A stretch of DNA of 64,000 nucleotides, from NCBI RefSeq assembly GCF_018812025.1, contig NC_063052.1, positions 19,055,414-19,119,413 on the forward strand. The letters run 5' to 3'. The first letter of the stretch is position 1; every line of letters starts with the position of its first letter. The DNA is from Megalobrama amblycephala (taxonomy: Eukaryota > Chordata > Actinopteri > Cypriniformes > Xenocyprididae). The notes below the pieces were generated by a model. That model searched no databases and was not told where the DNA came from. It saw only the letters and a program-made list of their open reading frames with translations. Below are positions 46,327 through 58,545 of the stretch, in pieces. The position numbers were made by a program, and so were the translations under genes.

Positions 46327-47680
46327 TTAACCCTCTGGAGTCTGAGGCTGATTTGGGGCCAGGAGAAGTTTTGACATGCCCTGACATTTGTGCTTTTTCA
46401 GTTGTTCATAAACACATTAATGACACAAGTGTTATTACACTGTATTCAGCACAAACTAGGCTACCATAATATGTGTGTACATGTATGTGTACATGTTTGT
46501 GTTTTTGAAGGAATAACGTTTATGCGTGGTTATTGAAAAAACAAAAAACTTAAGTCACTGAAATAAGGCCAAAAAAAGTATATTAAATCTGTGTTCACAA
46601 GACTTCTGGGTATTGGAGTTTGTAGACTAGAGTTTTTACTTCAGAATTATCTAAAAAATGATGCTGCCTACTCCTTCATATAAAACAATATATTGATTTA
46701 GTTTTTGTAAGACACTTTTTGTCAAGAAACACAGTATGCGTGGAGGCGTGAATAATCATGAATAATGGGTCATTTACACCTGAGAAGACAAAAGAATCGC
46801 ATTATAATGACCTGAAATGACTTGCATATTAATGAGGCCTTTCAGTCAGGTAGGCTGTGAAAAAACCCTCTGTAATCATGTCTCAGCTCAATTTAAAATA
46901 ATGGTATTCTATTATATTCTTTAAAGTATCATGTATTTCTGTGATGCAAAGTGTCTGAACAATTATGTTACCTCTATGGCATTTCATATAGGCTTTTAGC
47001 TTAAAAGCATGCACATTTGGGGAAATATTGACGGATTCTTATATGTTTATGTCAATTTTCTATACAGAGGAGTAATATTCAATATTTATTGTCATCACTA
47101 TGAGCGCTGGATACTGTGTTTTCAATTCATACTTGCAGCCGGAGGGCGCTCTGTGCAACTTTAGTCCACAAATCCATATAAAGAAGAACAAGAACCAGGA
47201 ACAAACGGCATGTCTTCTATGGCTTTAACATCCAGATAAACACTTTTCAAGACAATAAATACACGATTGAGACAATGTATACAAGTATTGTCTCAGAATT
47301 TGCGTCTAAATAGCGCTCCCTCCGTGGGCGTGGCCGCATTAGCAGATAATGAGCTGAATCACGGACTTCTGACATGGCTCTCTTTTTATACAGATTACAT
47401 AAACACAGAATGTTTGTTTTCGATTTGACTTACACGATTTAAAACCTGACATTTCAACGTTTCTTTAGACATAAATCAAATTTTTTTGTCATTAGTATTC
47501 ACTAAGTTACAGTTCATCTTCTGAGAACTATCAGATTGGACTTTCTTCAGAGGGAGACGAGAGATTGCGCATCATGTTAGTTTTCTTTATTTTACAAAAA
47601 GCACAACATTTTGTTTTTACTCTGAGTGTACACAAATAAAAGAAGATATTCAACAGATTAAAATGGTGTATAACTCTTAA
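46327..47680. mobile_element. TTAA-bounded non-autonomous element, copy 2, right end lost
   Basis: TTAA at 46327-46330 opens CCCTCTGGAGTCTGAGG, and the sequence follows the reverse complement of copy 1 for about 1.35 kb. The right terminal ~110 bp (including the AGTGTGAAAG block and palindrome) is missing. Copy 2 stops at an internal TTAA (GTATAACTCTTAA), immediately followed by L2 LINE sequence. Confidence 0.8.
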
Positions 47681-48300
47681 CATCCACATAGAAAATGCAG
47701 AATCCAATATGGCAAAAGAAATCCTAACAGTTTTGAATACATTTGATCTGACTCAACATGTACATGGACCCACACACAATCGTGGACATACCCTAGATTT
47801 AATTATTAGTAAGGGTCTAAACATTTCATCCATTGTCATTAATGATGTAGCACTATCTGATCATTTCTGTATTTTCTTTGATATATTGATCTCTCCTACT
47901 GTTGAAGCTAGAACTATCTCGGTCAAAAAGCGATGCTTAAATGAGAATACTAGTGCACTGTTTACTCTTTTAACTCAAAAGTACAGAATGTTATTGATAC
48001 CATTGCTCCTGTGAAAGTCAGGAAGAAGAGTGGCAGACAAAAAGCGCCGTGGAGAAACTCAACAGCAGTGCAAAATATGAAAAGACAATGCAGAAAAGCT
48101 GAGCGCATTTGGCAAAAGACAAAACTTGAAATCCACTATAACATCTATAAAGATATCTTTCATGCTTTCAATGTGGAACTAGGCAAAACTAAACGGACCT
48201 TTTTCTCCAATATTATAAACAGAAACTTAAACAACACTCGCACTCTTTTTGCTACTGTAGAGAGAGTAACAAACCCCCCCAAGTCAGATTCCCATTGAAA
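47679..48300 (+). pseudogene. L2-type LINE endonuclease C-terminus
   Basis: The frame 47709-48014 and bases before it encode NIHIENAE... then FDLTQHVHGPTHNRGHTLDL and LSDHFCIFFDI, the C-terminal endonuclease part with the conserved SDH (catalytic His region). Frames then shift (48011-48298) into the linker before RT, with WQKTKLEIHYNIYK. Multiple frame changes show decay. Confidence 0.8.
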
Positions 48301-49647
48301 TGCTCTCAGACAGCAAATGTTGTGAGTTTGCTTCTTTCTTCTATGAGAAAATTAATAATATCAGAAAGGTGATCAGCACATCCTTGAGCTGCACTTGGGT
48401 AAAACAGATCAGATCACAACCTCAGAAAGTAGCTATTATGTCTGTTTTTGAAGCAATTGATGGTAAAATTTTGGAAGAAACAGTACAGCACCTTAAAACA
48501 TCAACCTGTGCCCTTGACACACTTCTCACATCTTTTTTCAAAGGTGTGTTTAACTGTTCTCCTAGAAGTGGTAAATGCCTCACTTCTCTGTGGGACTTTT
48601 CCAAAATCCCTGAAAACTGCAGTTGTTAAGCCCCTCCTGAAAAAGAGCAATCTGGATAACACCATATTGAGCAACTACAGACAAATCTCTAATCTTCCTT
48701 TCATAGGCAAGATCATTGAAAAAGTTGTTTTCAATCAGCTGAACAAGTTCAACCAGTATATGCTGCCACTGAGCCAAATAATGAGAAAGAACCAAATTGC
48801 ATATCACAGCTATGCAGATGACACCCAGATTTACCTAGCCCTATCACCTAATGACTACAGCCCCATGGACTCCCTGTGCCAATGCATTGATGAAATTAAA
48901 AATTGGATGTGCCTAAACTTCCTTCAGTTAAACAAAGACAAAACTGAAGTCATTGTGATTGGAAACAAAGATGAAGCTCTCAAAGCGAACACGTACCTTC
49001 ACTCTAGGAGTCAAACAACTAAAAATCAAGTCAGGAATCTTGGTGCGATTTTGGAGTCAGACCTGAGTTTCAGTAGCCATGTAAAGACAATAACTAAATC
49101 AGCATATTATCATCTCAAAAATATTGCAAGAATTAGATGCTTTGTTTCCAGTCTTAGAGACTTAGAGAAACTTGTTCATGCTTTCATCACCAGCAGGGTG
49201 GATTATTGTAATGGACTCCTCACTGGTCTTCCCAAAAAGACCATAAGACAGCTGCAGCCCGTACAGAATGCTGCTGCCAGGATTCTGAGCAGAACCAGAA
49301 AATATGAACACATCACACCAGTCCTCAGGTCCTTGCACTGGCTTCCAGTTACATTTAGAATTGATTTTAAAGTACTGTTACTTGTTTATAAATCACTCAA
49401 TGCCCTAGGACCTCAATAAATTGCAGATATGCTCATAGAATATAAACCTAACAGATCACTCAGATCATCAGGATCAAGTCACTTAGAAATACCCAGGGTT
49501 CACTCAAAGCAAGGAGAGTCTGCTTTTAGCTGTTATGCCAGCCTCTGCTGGAACCAGCTTCCAGAAGAGATCAGGTGTGCTCCAACAGTAGCCACATTCA
49601 AATTCAGACTCAAAACATATATTTTTATCTATGCATTTGCAGATTAA
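48300..49647 (+). pseudogene. L2-type LINE reverse transcriptase, core deleted in frame
   Basis: The main frame is 48448-49419 (323 codons). It has SNYRQISNLPFIGKIIEKVV at the RT start. It then jumps at about 48748-48756 from QLNKF to NQYMLPLSQI, so the palm segment with the first catalytic Asp motif is missing while the frame is kept. YADDTQIYL (48813-48839) holds the second catalytic motif. The C-terminal region (VDYCNGLLTGLPKKTI, then LHWLPV) is typical of L2. A TAA at 49417-49419 interrupts the end; the tail resumes in frame 49429-49647. Confidence 0.85.
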
Positions 49648-50362
49648 GCACTGTGCTATGTCCGAACTGTTTGCATTTTATTTTATATGTATTATCTTTT
49701 TATTATTTTAATCACTTTTCCTGTTTTTATTTCATTTTTAATGTATTTTATATCTTTTATGTATCATCTTGATATTTCTGATTTTTAATGCATTTTAAAT
49801 ATTGCTGTTTGGTTGAAAGAGCTGGGAGAATTAGGAAGAAAGCATTTGTGATTAGGTTAAAATTTGGTAAATTTGGATAAGGGGACAAACCCTGGGGAAA
49901 TCTGAGCTGTGATGGATGGTTAAGATATCTCTGGATTACAGTCAGGACACTTTCCAGAGAGGAAATTTCCAAAGGGGAAATCTGAACTGTGTTGCATAGA
50001 TAAGATATCTCCGGAAGGGGGATTAGGGCTGTGTGACGCAGTTTAAGGTGTCTTGACAAAAGGGGAGATTGAAACTTTGTTTATCAGTTTGAAGTGCTTT
50101 AACAGGTTGCTAGACAGCGGTCCTGTCATGTGAGGTTTAGATCCACTCTGATGGACTACAACAACAACAACAACAACAACAGCAACAAAAAACTCCCCAA
50201 GACTTCCTAGCTCTTCTATCCAGATAGCAAAATTCTCTGTTTTTACTGTTATTTCTATTCCATATGTTTTATTTTTATTATTATTCTTTATGTAAAGCAC
50301 TTTGAATTACCATTGTGTATGAAATGTGCTATACAAATAAAATTGCCTTGCCTTGCCTTGCA

Positions 50363-50433
50363 TCAACAATGAGCAGAAAATAGTAAAGGGTTCCTTAGAG
50401 TTAAAGCTGACCATGACATTGCCTGAATTATTC

Positions 50434-50470
<37 letters not shown>

Positions 50471-51790
50471 CATGACACAACCTTACAACTGAGGACACAA
50501 CTTTTTTTTATGGAAAATATAATTCAAGATTTACTTTTTAGATGGATTGATATCTTACAGATCTCTGTCTTTCATCTGATATGTACATTTATAAACACTT
50601 TATTTCGGCAGTTTTACATTGTGAACTCATGTTGAGGACACGTTAAATTACATGTATTTTGCACATATAGAACATGTATATAAAACAATACTAAAGAAAT
50701 TAATTAAAAAATGTAAGCAATGAATGCCCTGAGTATACAGATTTCATTTAAATATAACTTTGTAAGTATTTTATTTTGATGAAACAGGGCTTTTGTGTGT
50801 AGGACATGTTTTGTCCCTTATCTCAAGAATCAGTAAGGGACAGGTGATCCAGCGGTCGATGAAACTCACACTATCTCCTTCTCAGCACCAAGCTGGGTAA
50901 AAGTCACTGCACATCTTTTATTGATCCTCTAACTGCTACTGGGCAAATTTGTGATTGTGAACTTGACAGAAAGTGTCTTGGAGAAAAAATACTTTTTAAT
51001 CAGGTCTCTTTGGATCAAGCAAGATCTAATCTGACTTTATTATGTTGCATCGCACTGCTTGGGTAAAACATACTTTTTTTTATTTATTTATTTTTTAATC
51101 CTGTCACTTTTTTCAGTGGGTTTCGTGATCTTGTCTTGGGTCTCACAAACCCTGCCTGGGTGAATTTAATGATTGCAGTGCAATGGGATTGTGGTACAGC
51201 AGGTTGAGATGTAACTCTGACATGACATGGCAGTTTTAAGGATAACCCACACTTGAGGATGAATTAAATATATTTTAAACAACACACACAATAGTGAGTA
51301 TCATCAACAGTTTAATGGAAATGTAATGGAAACATTTAACTGAAGCTGATATCTTTATCTCCAGGTTTGGAGATAAGATGAGAATAAGTATAGGTGTATT
51401 CACGCCATGTCAGAATTACCATAATTATGAGATTCCAACTTGTAAAAAGCATTGTCTCATAAGCCTCCAGTCTCATAAGTGCCTTTTTAATCAGTGTTCC
51501 TGTTGTTCCTTTAACTGTAAATGCACCAAATAATCTTCTACTTTTGGAATGTGTCTCACTACACATGATCCTTAGTGTAATCATCAGCAGGGTACTGCAC
51601 CATTTTTCTGACCCCCATTTGCAATGGGATTCACATCTGTGTCGACAGTCCCGTATATCAGCCTGCACTCATCTATCTCTGTGGACTCTTGACTCTTATG
51701 GCCACACTCAAAACTCTTAGAACTCAAATCTCAAAGATGGACTATTACCATGGATCACTAGGAAGAACATTTTTAGTCATGAAGATTCAT
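50363..51790. other. Non-coding interval
   Basis: An (ATA)n microsatellite lies at 50434-50467. No coding sequence or element end was recognised. Confidence 0.6.
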
Positions 51791-52676
51791 TAGGGCTGGA
51801 CGATTATGGCCTAAAATCAAAACCTCGATTAATTGAAGATTTTACCTTAATTACAATTATTTTTTTTTATTTTTTATTTTTTTGCCCTCATAGTTCACTG
51901 ACAAGGTTTGTACTGTAAATAAGCTTGAATATTAAAGGTGGGATATTTTTTCTTATTGAAATAGTTATCTGACATAACAGCTCACTTTCAGCAGTTATTT
52001 TATCTATGGTTTGTAACATTTCTTACAGATTTCTGCTCGTTGTAAATCAGATAAAGATAAATTTGCACAGTACCAGTATGTAATGAGAGCAATTGCGTGT
52101 GTGAATTAGTCATACCGTCTCTATATTAATTGTGAAGCTGTGGGTTGTAAATAGTTCCTTCAAAAGTAGAAAAATATATGCTATAATAAGTTTTGAGTTT
52201 CTAAGCTACTTTAGTGATAAATCACAGGACAGCGCTGACAGCTAGTTTCTGCGTTCCTCTCTGAGTGTGCAATCTTCACGTTTTGTGCAGCTATTGTTTT
52301 TATGAGTGTTCGTGCCACAATGCAGCTGCGCGAGCACGGTAGCTCGATATAATAATACACATCCGATTGTCTAAAATCGCTTGAATGTCCAAACGGGCAA
52401 ACCTTAAAACAAATACAACTGACAAAGTTTAGTTAAGATGCAAGGCTCACCGCTTGCGTGCCGCCTCTGCGTGTTGAACCAGCGTTCACCTGCGTGTTGC
52501 TTTTATGCCACTGACTGGATGGGGCAGAGTCAGGTGGCTACACACGTGGTAGTATGTTTTTAAGGGAGAAGTATTAACAGGATTAAAAAACCGAAATATC
52601 CGACATGGGAAAATTACGCCAGTTAGAGTTTCTGAATTTCGGTTTCGATTACTTTTCGATTAATCATCCAGCCCTA
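51791..52676. mobile_element. hAT-type non-autonomous element
   Basis: 886 bp. The left end TAGGGCTGGACGATTATGG mirrors the right end TTAATCATCCAGCCCTA. The flanks are AGATTCAT (51783-51790) and GGATTCAT (52677-52684), an 8-bp duplication with one mismatch. TAGGGCTGG ends and 8-bp duplications fit hAT. No transposase ORF is present. Confidence 0.85.
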
Positions 52677-52684
52677 GGATTCAT

Positions 52685-54022
52685 ATCTTCTAAAACATTG
52701 CTAGAAGTATTTATATTTCTTGTAGTAAAGAGCTTGAACTTTTTTGTATGGAAATGTTTCTTTATTTTTTAATTCACAGATTTAAAAAATACAGACCCCA
52801 TGCTAGAGCCCTCTTCAGCCATTGAGTCAGAGCCAGCCATAACATCTCTCTAGGAGGCAGAGTCAGTCACCATAACTATGCCAACACTAGCATGATGCCA
52901 GGTCCATCCTGGATCACAAACCCAAACTCGACCAATCAGCTATGAGTAAAGTGACATGCAAGTGCAAACTATGCAGTAAAGCCACTCCCCCTGTATCTCT
53001 CGCTCCAAATTAAATCAGTTTATAGTGAAAACATTTTAGAGACAAAATTGCTCAACATTTGCTGTTAATTATTCATTATTTAAATTATGAATAATTCATA
53101 ACATATTCATATAATTAGGCCTATTATGTTAACTGGCAATATTAAACTTTGCTTTTAAATTAAAATAAATATAATACATGCATAATATATAAAGCTTTTA
53201 AACAGATTAAGCTTACATGCATTCTTTGAGCTCTTTGTGATACTATATTAATTATTTGGCCTTTGATTTTCATACATTGATATAGTCAGATATTTTCTTT
53301 CAGCTGCCTTCTCAAACTTTCACTGCATCAGTGTTAATTCCTGCTTTGGAAATGTGTTTAATTTCATATTTTTCATAACAATCTCTTAATCTTTGGAAGA
53401 GACATGAATTGCGTGGCTCTCTCGCTAGAAGTGAATCAAACTGATGTTCTCCTTGTTTCTTGTGATTGACATCACACTGTTAGGTGCATGCGCTTTGCAA
53501 ACTGGATTAAACCAGAGTTGACAGAGAAAGTTTATACCGAGCGTTGTGCAACAGTTGATCCTGATCTAAACCAGGTTGGATTTATCTGGATTTGTCAACT
53601 CCAAACCTACTCTGAAACTCAGAGTTTGTTCAACTAGCTTCATGCAACAGGCCATTGGCTGCCTGACAAAGTAGCGGCAGCTAATGAGACTGGTAGCATG
53701 TTCTGATAAAAGACAAAAGAGGGGATAGTGAGGTGTTGGTTTGGCTTGAAAAAAACAAAACAAAAAAACACGTTTGGTAACTGGAGAAATAAAGAACATT
53801 AAGTTCTTTATTTGTGTTTGTGCATGCGTCCTTGTGTGTGCTGAAGAGATTTAAGTTGAACTTAAGTAAACCTGAGACCTTCTGTTTTGATTATTAAACA
53901 ACACCCACATGCTGATGAGACTACTGAAGCTGTGTTTTTGGCTGAACAAGTTAATGATCATCAACCTCTCATGCTGTCACAATGGATATATACTGTACAT
54001 ACTGTCACAGAATAGAGAATAG
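52685..54022. other. Non-coding interval
   Basis: Nothing coding was recognised. 53500-53660 contains a weak inverted repeat (AACTGGATTAAACCAG / AACCAGGTTGGA). Confidence 0.5.
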
Positions 54023-55200
54023 CAGGGGCGCTGCTAGCAATTTTGGGCCCTATGAAAGAATATGAGGTTGGGCCCCCTACCGCACCCATTCCGCACCAAA
54101 CATACAAACCAACAGCTATCCAAAATCTTTTGTCTGCAATTTAATAATACTGACCTATTACTTTAGCTATTGCTTTTGATCACTAGGTATCAGTATTCAG
54201 TCGGAGACCTATGTCTGTAGCTAACAGATGATTTATTATGCAAATGTAATAGAAAAGTACAGCTATCAAATATTCAAAAAAGCAACATTTTTAAAACCAA
54301 TTGTTTAGTCAAAAATTCAATAAGGTCCATATTTTAAAGCTCTTTCTAACGTGTACTCGACCTCAAAGTAACAGTTCTTGTAATTGTTTTAATTATAGCA
54401 TTTGTTACAATAAGGATATAATTACAGGTAAGACCATTGATGGCTCCTCATTACATTTTTTCTTTCTTTCTTTTTATCTATAGCATTTGTTATGACAAAT
54501 AGCAACACAATTAGAAACTATAGCTACAACATGCCACAGTTGTAATATAAATCTTTAGTGAAAAATCTATTCCCTTAACAGATTATCTATTATAAATTCT
54601 ACAACTAGTTTAAATTTACCACAATAAATACAATAGAATATGATAAATTCTAGTAAATGTGGTCATCATGAGATTAAAAAGCTTGCAGGATGATATTTTC
54701 CCCTCTTTTCATCAGTCATTTTGGCTGTTTTAGATCATGTTCGACTTTCTCTGTAGAGTTTTACTATATTCTCAATAGAATTCAAATGGGTTGCAGATTT
54801 TATTATCAGCATCACATAGGAACGGGCTTGTGCATCTTGAGATTTGAAAGCACGCTGGTGAACGCGCCTATTGTGATTCGCGTGCCACTCATGCAAAATT
54901 AAACAACTGGGCAGTCATATTGTGCAGACAATTGATGTGTCCAGTTCGTACAGCTTATAAAAGCTCTGAACCCGTGATGTATACAATCAGTTAATAACCT
55001 GATTCTATGTTTCGGTGTGGGCGCTCAAGAGTACCGTTAACATGAAGTGCCAGTACGCAAGAAAAAGTAAGGGTATGTTACTGATTAAAATAGAGAAATG
55101 CCGTTACTGCGTACCAGCCCACTTCGAGCACTGACTATTACTACTAATAAAACCGATCTCTTTGGGCCCCAAAAGTGTGTGGGCCCTTAGAATCGTCCTA
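54023..55200. repeat. Possible hAT-like element with GGGCCC ends
   Basis: CAGGGGCGCTGCTAGC...TTTTGGGCCC at the left and TTTGGGCCCCAAAAGTG...GGGCCCTTAG at the right are loosely inverted. No duplication could be fixed, so the boundaries are approximate. Confidence 0.35.
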
Positions 55201-56952
55201 ACTAATGTCTCCCTAACCCATTTCCCCCAACAGCAAAAGAAAAACAGAAAAACAGTGCTACAGATGGCATCCCTGACTCCAAATGGACCCTGTAATGCAT
55301 ATTGCACTAATCAAATTAATAATTAGTCAAAAAGAGATTTAGTCCCACTTTATCTGAAGAGTCTTGAAATACTATGCATTAACATTTAAATTAAACATTT
55401 GATACAATGTACTTATTGTGTACATACATGTTTTTATATTGTGCTTATATTTAAAAAGTACCTGCATGTAATTACAGCTGTAAATAATTTCTGTAATTGC
55501 ATCTATAATTACACTGTTGAGCCTTACTTACAGATTAACCCACCCTTAAAACAAACCATACCACAACCTTACCTGTCCATGACCTTACATGTATCCCAAC
55601 TCAATAGCAGCAAAAGTGTTTTGCGATTCAACATGAACACAATTTTACCAATAAAGGACAGGGAAAAGTAAGCATTTACTAAATAGTACACACAAAAAAA
55701 AAATACTAACCCAGCCCCACACTCTCACACATGGCAACATTCAGGGAGACAGACAGACAAATAAAGATAAAGGTGTCTGTGTATGTTATTTGGGTTGTCT
55801 CCCAATTTTTGAAGCAACTGCATCTATTTGCAACACTGTGGTCACCATGGAATGGAAAGAATTGAGAAACACAGGAGGCAATAAGTAATTTCACAGTCTT
55901 TGTTATGTTGCAGAGCTTGATCGTCACAAACAATATGCTATTGCATATCACAGCAGAGGTTCCTGACGTATAAGTGAGTAAGAGAATGCAAACAATAAGT
56001 AGAAAGACAGAGACTTGGCAGGGGGAGAGAAACACTTTGTGCCTTTAGTGCATCAGAATTCAAAGGAATTTAAATATATCATCTCTGTAATTCAAACTAG
56101 GTGAATGCAAAAAAAAAAAAAAAAAAAAGTCATCATAGCCTGTTTTTTTTTATTTTTTACTTTCATTGTTCTGCACCATGGACTCTTCAACAAGGATGAA
56201 TTTCACCTGCTGATAGCATGCACTTTCTGCATTGATTTAGGATCCGATTATGCAGTTATGCAAATCAGTTTGCATGTCGCAATTCCTCATTTTGCAGGTC
56301 ACTTCAAAGTGCTAGTTTGCACTGGATGAAGCAGACTACTGAAATCTGGCTTACTTTACTGGGACTGTACTGCATCACTTCACTGCAGTAAACTACAGTT
56401 TTGTGTTATATTGACTTAAGATGTGTGTCAAAATGAGTTGGAGTGAACACAAGCTAATTTCAAGCTACAGGCAAAACAAATGAAAAATGTCCATTGTGGT
56501 CATATTTGATGTTTTCACAAAAATTAGTACATTAAGCCCTTGTCTATCGATCCCAATGCCCCAAATAGCAATTAAACATCTACAAGTATCTTTATTTGTA
56601 TGTTTTCTGAGAGGAGTACCTTTCCTTTGTCCATGAAAAATGGCATTTTTCTGTGCTCACTTCTAGACGAATGGCACTTCCTCTCAGCACAAGTTTGGTA
56701 TGGTTGTAAAGCACAGCTAATTCTCGATGGCATGAGCCAGAAAGGGAAAAGTCCGGATGCCACTTGTCTGCTTTCACTTTCATTGCACGAAAGGTAAAAC
56801 AGAGGCGTGCATATCAATTAATGAGGGAAGCGAATATAAGGATGAAGCTCACACACCAGAAAGGGAGAGATGTCACAAGAGAACACAGTTGAGAGTGGTG
56901 GGAGAGAAGTCGAGTGCGTTACCGTGTGGAGTGTGGCTCGTGTTCCTGTCGG
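55201..56952. other. Non-coding interval
   Basis: No coding sequence was recognised. A poly-A run lies at 56110-56127. Confidence 0.6.
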
Positions 56953-57235
56953 CAGTGGCGGAGCCAGGATTTTTTCATAGGGGTGGCCAGGCAGGGGAGG
57001 TTTACCGAAGAAAACCTGCTCCCGCCCAGGTTAGGTTCACAGAGTAAGTTACCATGGTAACTGACTCTGAGTATAAGTTACCTCTCTTTCAGAAACAGGC
57101 TTGACTTAACCTGCTTTCTCGGGTTTGACATACCTCCCATTCTGAAACGGAAAACCCAGAGTTTCCCTCATTTCAGGGTTAACATACTCAGAGTTTTCAC
57201 TTAACCTCCTTTCAGAAACGGGCCCCAGGTGGTTA
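56953..57235. repeat. Fragments of hAT-like repeats
   Basis: CAGTGGCGGAGCCAGGATTT at 56953 resembles the terminus of a common fish hAT. 57015-57230 repeats CTTTCAGAAACGGGCC-type and TTAACCTGCTTT/TTAACCTCCTTT segments from another dispersed repeat. Neither has a second end. Confidence 0.4.
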
Positions 57236-57586
57236 TTTGAAGCTATCCTGGGTTTGTTTTCTTTTTTTTTTTTTTTGTGTAAATTGTTGTTTTGGGGGCC
57301 ACCACCATTACAGTCTTAAGTGAACGTTTGGTTAACTATTGGGGGAAAACATCTGATGTGTGATATTATAATATTATATTTGTGTGATACTGAAGGTCTT
57401 AAAGTATAGGCTGTCTTGTTTCATTAATGTTAATCAAAAAATTGTGGAATTATGGAAGAAAGTTGAATATTTCTTCCTATAGATATGGGTTGGTTTGTGC
57501 CAAATTTGGTGGTATTACCAGTTATTTTAAGGTATGGTTGCTAGGTGAATTTGTTTTGGAACCTTCAGACCTTCAACCTTCAAACT

Positions 57587-58545
57587 TTAAAGGTGCCCTA
57601 GAACTTTTTTTTAAAAGATGTATTATAAGTCTAAGGTGTCCCCTGAATGTGTCTGTGAAGTTTCAGCTCAAAATACCCTATAGATTTTTTTTTAATTCAT
57701 TTTTTTAATTCAATTTTTTAACTGCCTATTTTGGGGCATAAATAGAAATGAGCCGATTCAGGGTGTGTGGCCCTTTAAATCTCGTGCTTCACACCCCAAG
57801 AGCTCGCGCTTGCCTTAAACAACATTAAAAAAAAGTTCAAACAGCTAATATAACCCTTAAAATGGATCTTTACAAAGTGTTCGTCATGCAGCATGTCTAA
57901 TCGCGTAAGTGCAGTGTTTATTTTGATGTTTACATTGATTCTGAATGAGTTTGAGGCTATGCTCCGTGGCTAACGGCTAATGCTACACTGTTGGAGAGAT
58001 TTATAAAGAATGAAGTTGTGTTTATGCATTATACAGACTGCAAGTGTTTAAAAATGTTACAATAGCGACGGCTCTTATCTCCATGAATACAGTAAGAAAC
58101 GATGGTGACTTTAACCACATTTAACAGTACATTAGCAACATGCTAATGAAACATTTAGAAAGACAATTTACAAATATCACTAAAAATATCATGATATCAT
58201 GAATCATGTCAGTTATTATTGCTCCATCTGCCATTTTTTGCTATTGTCCTTGCTTGCTTACCTAGTCTGTTGATTCAGCTGTGCACATCCAGATGTTCTG
58301 CCCTTGTCTAATGCCTTTCATAATGTTGGGAACATGGGGGCGTACACCCCGACTGTACTTACGTAACAGTCGTTGTTATGTTGAGATTCGCCTGTTCTTC
58401 GGAGGTCTTTTAAACAATTGAGATTTATATAAGAAGGAGGAAACAATGGAGTTTGAGACTCACTGTATGTCTTTTCCATGTACTGAACTCTTGTTATTTA
58501 ACTATGCCGAGGTAAATTAAATTTTTGAATCTAGGGCACCTTTAA
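57587..58545. mobile_element. TTAA-bounded MITE
   Basis: 959 bp. The left end TTAAAGGTGCCCTAGAAC mirrors the right end ATCTAGGGCACCTTTAA, and both edges are TTAA. No coding capacity. It resembles an abundant cyprinid MITE. Superfamily cannot be set without the transposase. Confidence 0.82.

Larger units (their letters stand above)
47677..50362 (+). mobile_element. L2-type LINE, 5' truncated and internally deleted
   Basis: Endonuclease C-terminus, RT and 3' UTR are in order. The 3' end is ATACAAATAAAATTGCCTTG followed by TGCCTTGCCTTGC repeats at 50340-50362, the tail typical of fish L2/CR1-group LINEs. The 5' end begins in mid-endonuclease at the fusion with the TTAA element. The 3' UTR (49650-50340) holds an AAC run near 50158-50180 and a locally repeated GGGGAAATCTGA segment. 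Confidence 0.85.

Noticed and set aside
53566..53799. 77-residue minus-strand ORF
   Set aside because: No homology signature, lies in repeat-like DNA with inverted segments.
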